Origin: an uncultured Parasutterella sp.
GTDB lineage: Bacteria; Pseudomonadota; Gammaproteobacteria; Burkholderiales; Burkholderiaceae_F
DNA: 9,792 nt
Assembly: GCA_900766055.1 (NCBI GenBank)
Contig: CAAFTZ010000014.1
Coordinates: 1 to 9,792, forward strand
Direction: 5' to 3'
Program-made: the position numbers and the translations under genes
Notes under the pieces: generated by a model
The model's database searches: none
Told to the model about the DNA's origin: nothing
What the model saw: the letters and a program-made list of their open reading frames with translations, nothing else
In this document: positions 6,478 through 9,792 of the stretch, piece by piece
How the letters are laid out: each line of letters opens with the position of its first letter
Position numbering within the stretch: position 1 is the first letter of the stretch

Positions 6478-7500
6478 TCAGGCAATATGCTTGCCGATGT
6501 CACCGATTTCTAATTCAACCAATTTTTCGACCGCCAGTGCGCCGGCGTCTTCCAGACAGTCCGTCAGCGCGATTTTCATCGCACGCCTCAATGCAGCTCG
6601 AGGCTCATTCTTCATCGCCGGAGATCGATAGCTCAGAAGAAGTAAGTCTCTAAACCGCAGTAACACTCGGGTCGAAATCGTTGCTTCCGCAACGGCTCCG
6701 TCCTCCGTCTGACGGCAGTAGGCGTGACGAACTCTATCGGCCGCCCTTCTCAAACGAACGGAAAACTCTTTCCGCCATTCTTCAAAGGACATGCCTCGGA
6801 CTTCGAGCTCGGGAGTTGTCGCTTCTAATAAAGAAACTTCAGCCTCCTCGCCCATGTAGTCCATGCGCATCTTCCAAAAGCGGTCGAGCACCGCCGGATC
6901 CTGACTGAAGCGTCCCACGTAGCGTGAGCCGTAATCTTCCGTCAGTCCCCGCAGATTGTCAGTCATGACAATGCGGGTCCTCGGATGCGGATGAATCACT
7001 TCTCCGGTCTCCGGGATATAAAGCGGAGAACCTTCCAAGAGTTCATTGACCGACAGCCAAAGATCCGGCGGAGCTGCCGACATCTCATTGACAAGAAACA
7101 CACAGCCGTGCCGCCAAGCCCGCGTGAGAGGACCGTCGGCAAAGCGCATGCTTTTATCCTTGTCAATGACGTAGCCGCCGATGAGATCCGTACGGTCCAA
7201 GCGGGCGCGCGCAGTAATCGAAATCACCGGCGCGTTCACTCGGGCACAGTACTGGTTCACAAAACTGGTTTTACCGGAACCGTGCGGGCCGCTGATAAAC
7301 AGCGGCTCACCCGAACCGATTTCAAACCAGGCGCTCATGATCGACAAAGCGTCCTTCTCAAAAACATAGGAAGGATCCAAGCGAGGAATCAGGCACCGGA
7401 GTTCCGGTTCAATATCCTCTAATCGGTATCCTAAAAGTGATCCGTCCTGCATAAATCCGAAAGACTCCAGCGAGACAAATTCGTTTAACACCTGTGTCAT
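6478..7500 (-). CDS. CobS/MoxR-type AAA+ ATPase
   Basis: This 340-residue ATPase has Walker A GPHGSGKT (71-78), a Walker B strand VFLVNE (134-139), sensor 1 TDN (180-182) and the arginine-finger motif DRF (206-208). The Walker B aspartate is Asn138 with Glu139 kept. I recall the NE form as common in phage and plasmid CobS-like ATPases, so it is not by itself a defect. GSPLYIPETGEVIHPHPRTR (157-176) is another typical segment. CobS proper is a subunit of aerobic cobaltochelatase, but no CobN or cobalamin gene is near. A chaperone-like role on the VWA protein is more likely. ATG 7500 is chosen because GGAG lies 6 bases before it; an in-frame TTG at 7512 has no such site. It follows the primase gene by 84 bases. 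Confidence 0.85.
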   Translation of the reverse strand: MTQVLNEFVSLESFGFMQDGSLLGYRLEDIEPELRCLIPRLDPSYVFEKDALSIMSAWFEIGSGEPLFISGPHGSGKTSFVNQYCARVNAPVISITARARLDRTDLIGGYVIDKDKSMRFADGPLTRAWRHGCVFLVNEMSAAPPDLWLSVNELLEGSPLYIPETGEVIHPHPRTRIVMTDNLRGLTEDYGSRYVGRFSQDPAVLDRFWKMRMDYMGEEAEVSLLEATTPELEVRGMSFEEWRKEFSVRLRRAADRVRHAYCRQTEDGAVAEATISTRVLLRFRDLLLLSYRSPAMKNEPRAALRRAMKIALTDCLEDAGALAVEKLVELEIGDIGKHIA

Positions 7501-7514
7501 ACAAAGCTCCAAAT

Positions 7515-7563
7515 AAAAAAACGAAGCCTCGTACGCCCCGCAGGGGCCAAAGGCCCCGCAGGG
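7515..7563 (-). promoter_or_regulatory. GC-rich hairpin and U-tract before the AAA+ gene
   Basis: GGGGCC (7543-7548) pairs with GGCCCC (7552-7557) around AAA. Overlapping it, the 11-base direct repeat GCCCCGCAGGG (7535-7545 and 7553-7563) can form two smaller CCCC-TGC-GGGG hairpins on the minus strand. Downstream on that strand come a 4-bp ACGA/TCGT hairpin and seven T (7521-7515), then the GGAG site and start codon. The layout matches the element before the DUF3150 gene. Whether it terminates, stabilises or tunes translation is unknown. Confidence 0.45.
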
Positions 7564-7584
7564 TTAAGTAAAAAACGATGCACG

Positions 7585-8610
7585 CTATGTTTTTGTCAAA
7601 CAAGCCTGTGCACCGAGGCTTGTTTGGTTTTGAGCAATGAGAACGTCGTTCCAGTCACATCCCGATTGCTCGGGCAGACGCACTTCGACCTCAATCTCTG
7701 GATGCCGCTGCTTGATTTCAGCGGCGCCCGCATAAGCCTCCCTTTGACCGATAAAGTTCTTGTCCGAGTCACCGAAAATGATGATTCTGCGGACCGACTT
7801 CGGCGGTACAAAGTTGCGGAAATTAAATGCGGCAACCACCGACCACACCGGAACTCCGAAGAGCTCCGACGCAGACAGCGCCGTCTCAATTCCCTCGGCT
7901 AATCCGAGCACGCCGGATTCGTCTGTTTCGGCCAGACGAACGGCGCATCCCGACAGCTCCTTGCCGAGTACCTTCTTGACCGCCTTAACGGGAGCTTTTC
8001 GGCCCTTATCCAGATAAGTACGGTGAAGACTGACTCGGTGCCCTTCAGAGTTAACGATTTCGGCCACAAGCCCTTCATAGAAGGAGTGATCCCATGACCG
8101 TCCGTCCTCGGAAAGCTGCGCATATCGCAGACGATTCGAAGCGCGGAGCGCTGCCGAAAAACACTTTTTCAAGCCCCGGCTTCGGAGATAGGCGTATGCA
8201 CTATCTGTCTCGCCCAAGGCATGGGAGGCAGCCCACACTTCTTCTACCGGAGAAGGCTGCTCTTGTGTTTTCGACACTCTGTAGGTTTTCTCTTCATGAA
8301 TCGGAAGATTGAGAAAGCGGGCCATAAAACGCAGAGCGTCAACGTAGCCGAAATTTTTGATTTTCATCAGAAGATCGACTCCGCTGTGATAACCGCAGTG
8401 ACGGCAGAAACTGTCGCCTTTCCCAAACTTGTCGGTATAGGAGAAACGGTCTACACCCGCGCACCAGGGACATTCCAGGTTCTTAGTTTGGAAGATCATT
8501 TCATCCGCACCGGCGGACAGAAGAATACTTTTGTAGTGGCCTTGAGCACGAGAAAGAATGGTGTTTACCGTGCTTGGGCTGATACGAAGTCTGTGGGTAG
8601 TAAGTTCCAT
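7585..8610 (-). CDS. Primase-like protein: P4-type zinc ribbon plus Toprim domain
   Basis: The protein has 341 residues from ATG 8610. CPWC (47-50) and CRHC (69-72), with DRFSYTDKFGKGDSF between them, form the phage P4-type primase zinc ribbon. GYHSGVDLLM follows, as in CHC2-like primases. After a linker comes a DUF7146-like middle region (about 125-220). A Toprim_3-type domain then has AEGIETALSA (238-247), IIIFGDSDKN (276-285, with the metal aspartates) and CDWND (318-322). No Walker motif is present, so it lacks the helicase part of full P4-type primase-helicases. ATG 8610 is chosen because the conserved sequence starts there and AAGGA lies about 10 bases upstream; the 52 codons before it have no family likeness. 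Such proteins are carried by plasmids, phages and integrative elements. Confidence 0.85.
   Translation of the reverse strand: MELTTHRLRISPSTVNTILSRAQGHYKSILLSAGADEMIFQTKNLECPWCAGVDRFSYTDKFGKGDSFCRHCGYHSGVDLLMKIKNFGYVDALRFMARFLNLPIHEEKTYRVSKTQEQPSPVEEVWAASHALGETDSAYAYLRSRGLKKCFSAALRASNRLRYAQLSEDGRSWDHSFYEGLVAEIVNSEGHRVSLHRTYLDKGRKAPVKAVKKVLGKELSGCAVRLAETDESGVLGLAEGIETALSASELFGVPVWSVVAAFNFRNFVPPKSVRRIIIFGDSDKNFIGQREAYAGAAEIKQRHPEIEVEVRLPEQSGCDWNDVLIAQNQTSLGAQACLTKT
7597..7626. repeat. Perfect inverted repeat within the 3' end of the primase-like gene
   Basis: CAAACAAGCCT (7597-7607) and AGGCTTGTTTG (7616-7626) are perfect 11-base arms around an 8-base loop. The repeat encodes residues near the C-terminus and ends 10 bases before the stop codon on the minus strand. 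No T-tract follows directly on the minus strand (TTTTTT comes about 23 bases later), and the plus side has only GTTTTG. It could be an RNA 3' stabiliser or a weak terminator. Confidence 0.5.
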
Positions 8611-8658
8611 CGGATGTTTCCTTTTAAAGAAAATTCGACGTCCCGCTCTGTCCCCGAA

Positions 8659-8686
8659 TTTTGGCGAACACGGCGGTTCGCCAAAA
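8659..8686. repeat. 11-bp hairpin in the leader of the primase-like gene
   Basis: TTTTGGCGAAC (8659-8669) pairs perfectly with GTTCGCCAAAA (8676-8686) around a 6-base loop. It lies about 50 bases upstream of the primase ATG. On the minus strand a T-run precedes rather than follows it, so it is not a normal terminator. It may be a protein- or RNA-level control site. Confidence 0.5.
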
Positions 8687-8825
8687 AAAGAGAAGATATT
8701 CGAAGGGTGGTAAATCCTTCTGAACAAGTTTCGAGTAAATCGAAATAACGTGTCTTGTCTTAACACACGGGCTTATGAAGCAGCCACACATTCAACGCGC
8801 CACTATACGGAGATTTTTCTCTTTT

Positions 8826-8853
8826 AGTATGAGCGTTTACCACTAATTTCCAA
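8826..8853 (-). promoter_or_regulatory. Possible promoter of the primase-AAA-DUF3150-VWA cluster
   Basis: On the minus strand TTGGAA (8853-8848) stands 16 bases from CATACT (8831-8826). Each matches the sigma-70 consensus at 4 of 6 positions. It would leave a leader of about 200 bases before ATG 8610. TATAGT at 8807-8802 is a better -10 but has no -35. This is the best candidate I see, not a firm call. Confidence 0.25.
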
Positions 8854-9028
8854 TCGTTTTTATCCCCTCTTTTGGTCTTGAGGACAGCTTTCTTCTTCTC
8901 TCTTAATTATTTATTTTTATCTTCTTGTTTTTTCAGTGTTTTTTTTAACTTAAAACTCTCTTCCCCAGGAGGCTTACTTCTCACCCCACTTCAACTAATT
9001 TGTGACTTTCTGCTTCAGAAATGTTGTT

Positions 9029-9059
9029 TTGACGCTAAAAGCAGTCGATTTACTTAAAT
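9029..9059 (+). promoter_or_regulatory. Weak candidate promoter of the rubrerythrin gene
   Basis: TTGACG (9029-9034) is a 5-of-6 match to -35. The best -10, TTAAAT (9054-9059), lies at an unusual 19-base spacing. It is about 95 bases upstream of the start codon. No clear PerR or Fur operator was seen. Confidence 0.25.
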
Positions 9060-9153
9060 TGAGGCGCTCTCCGCCCTTAACCTTTCCCGAGAAGGTACAG
9101 TACCGCTATTCATTAGGGTTTCTTCTAACCCATTCATCAATGAGGAAATAGAA

Positions 9154-9738
9154 ATGGCTGAAACAAAAAGCGTTGCAGGTACACAGACTGAGAAAAACCT
9201 CGCAACTTCTTATTTGAATGAATCCCAGTCCTACGCTCGGTACACTTTCTATGCACAGAAGGCTGTGAAAGAAAGCTTCTTCCCGATCGGATATGCATTT
9301 AACGAAACAGCCGCGAACGAACTCCGTCACGCCAAGATCTTTTTGAACTTCTTGCCGGGCGGTAAGCTTGTTGCCGAAGTCCCGACTGATTCCGTAGCCA
9401 TTGGTTCCACCGAAGACAATCTTAAGATCGCCATCGACGAAGAAAGATTCGAAGGCGTTAAGGCATATCAGGCTTATGCCGATGTCGCTGACAAAGAAGG
9501 CTTCCCTGTCATCGCTTCTCATTTCAGAGCAATCGCTCAGATCGAACAGCACCATCTGGATCGTTTCCAGACTTATCTTGACCAGCTCCAGAAGGGAACC
9601 ATTTGGAAGAGAGAAAAGCCGATTCTTTGGCAGTGCCTGGTTTGCGGCTACATCTATGAAGGTACAGAACCTCCTGTTAAATGCCCTGCCTGCGATCATC
9701 CGTACCAGCATTACATCGCTTTGGACATTTATCAGTAA
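9154..9738 (+). CDS. rbr: Rubrerythrin
   Basis: Rubrerythrin reduces hydrogen peroxide in the cytoplasm of anaerobes, taking electrons through its rubredoxin-like centre. The 194-residue protein is of normal family length. Diiron ligands are visible in a four-helix bundle: Glu23 (NESQSYARY), Glu56 and His59 (ANELRHAK), Glu97 and Glu100 (EERFEG), and Glu131 and His134 (IEQHH). The rubredoxin-like domain has CLVCGY (161-166) and CPAC (177-180) with 12 residues between the pairs. Start ATG 9154 is preceded by AGGAAA at about 8 bases. The codons are GC-ending and regular like those of the flavin reductase, as expected for a well-expressed resident gene. It is transcribed alone and diverges from the primase cluster. 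No clear terminator appears before the window ends. Confidence 0.95.
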   Translation: MAETKSVAGTQTEKNLATSYLNESQSYARYTFYAQKAVKESFFPIGYAFNETAANELRHAKIFLNFLPGGKLVAEVPTDSVAIGSTEDNLKIAIDEERFEGVKAYQAYADVADKEGFPVIASHFRAIAQIEQHHLDRFQTYLDQLQKGTIWKREKPILWQCLVCGYIYEGTEPPVKCPACDHPYQHYIALDIYQ

Positions 9739-9792
9739 TAAGCGCGAGTGTTTGAACTTGCAAAGTTCATAGCCCCGAATAGCTCGAACAAC

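Larger units (their letters stand above)
8611..9153. other. Divergent spacer between the primase cluster and rubrerythrin
   Basis: These 543 bases hold no gene I can support. They contain the hairpin at 8659-8686, a possible minus-strand promoter (8826-8853), a long T-rich stretch on the plus strand (about 8884-8948), and the leader of the rubrerythrin gene. Both flanking genes must have their promoters here. Confidence 0.6.

Noticed and set aside
3678..7500. Aerobic cobaltochelatase (CobS/CobT) for cobalamin synthesis
   Set aside because: No CobN or other cobalamin gene is nearby, the ATPase has the NE Walker B form, and the DUF3150 and primase neighbours point to a mobile-element version of the pair.
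8611..8766. N-terminal extension of the primase-like protein up to 8766
   Set aside because: The extra 52 residues show no family likeness and include the hairpin at 8659-8686; a ribosome binding site supports ATG 8610.
9754..9768. Hairpin GAACTT/AAGTTC after rubrerythrin as a terminator
   Set aside because: Six AT-rich base pairs with a three-base loop and no T-tract after it.
1..9792. CRISPR array, tRNA, rRNA, integrase or insertion sequence
   Set aside because: No regularly spaced repeats, no RNA gene signature, and no recombinase or transposase motif in any frame. The island edges are therefore not defined by att sites in this window.

Overview
The window looks like a bacterial chromosome segment in which an accessory island has been laid down between ordinary anaerobic-metabolism genes. 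A Tat-exported flavocytochrome-c/fumarate-reductase-type flavoprotein with a tandem paralogue, together with a rubrerythrin, suggests an anaerobic or microaerophilic gut-type proteobacterium. A member of the Burkholderiales such as the Sutterellaceae is my guess. No rRNA, tRNA or marker gene is present to prove it.

Layout. 1-102 is the 3' end of one flavin reductase. 245-1723 is a complete second one with a twin-arginine signal, closed by a strong intrinsic terminator (1770-1810). 1811-2700 is a gene graveyard: a frameshifted DUF1902-type antitoxin relic, an unrecognised open stretch, and a short orphan BrnA-like antitoxin with a missing C-terminus. 2794-3533 (minus strand) is a TacA/TacT-type (DUF1778 RHH antitoxin + GNAT toxin) module. 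A perfect palindrome overlaps its likely promoter.

3678-8610 (minus strand) is the most interesting part: a four-gene cluster read right to left. It encodes a zinc-ribbon/Toprim primase-like protein, a CobS/MoxR-type AAA+ ATPase, a DUF3150 protein, and a CobT-like protein with an N-terminal HExxH zincin-like domain and a C-terminal VWA domain. From memory, this set resembles clusters on IncC plasmids and SXT/R391-type elements, where its job is unknown. The VWA gene carries a one-base frameshift that separates the metal-site motifs of its VWA domain. The spacers before the AAA+ and DUF3150 genes each hold a GC-rich hairpin, a U-tract and a Shine-Dalgarno site just before the start codon. The spacer before DUF3150 also has sequences that could form mutually exclusive pairings, like an attenuator.

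8611-9153 is a long divergent spacer, and 9154-9738 (plus strand) is a complete rubrerythrin. How the genes may work together: the AAA+ ATPase would remodel or load the VWA/zincin protein with DUF3150 as the third partner, and the primase-like protein ties the set to mobile-element DNA metabolism. That is inference from family context. The frameshift, the decayed antitoxins and the odd GNAT motif suggest the island is eroding.
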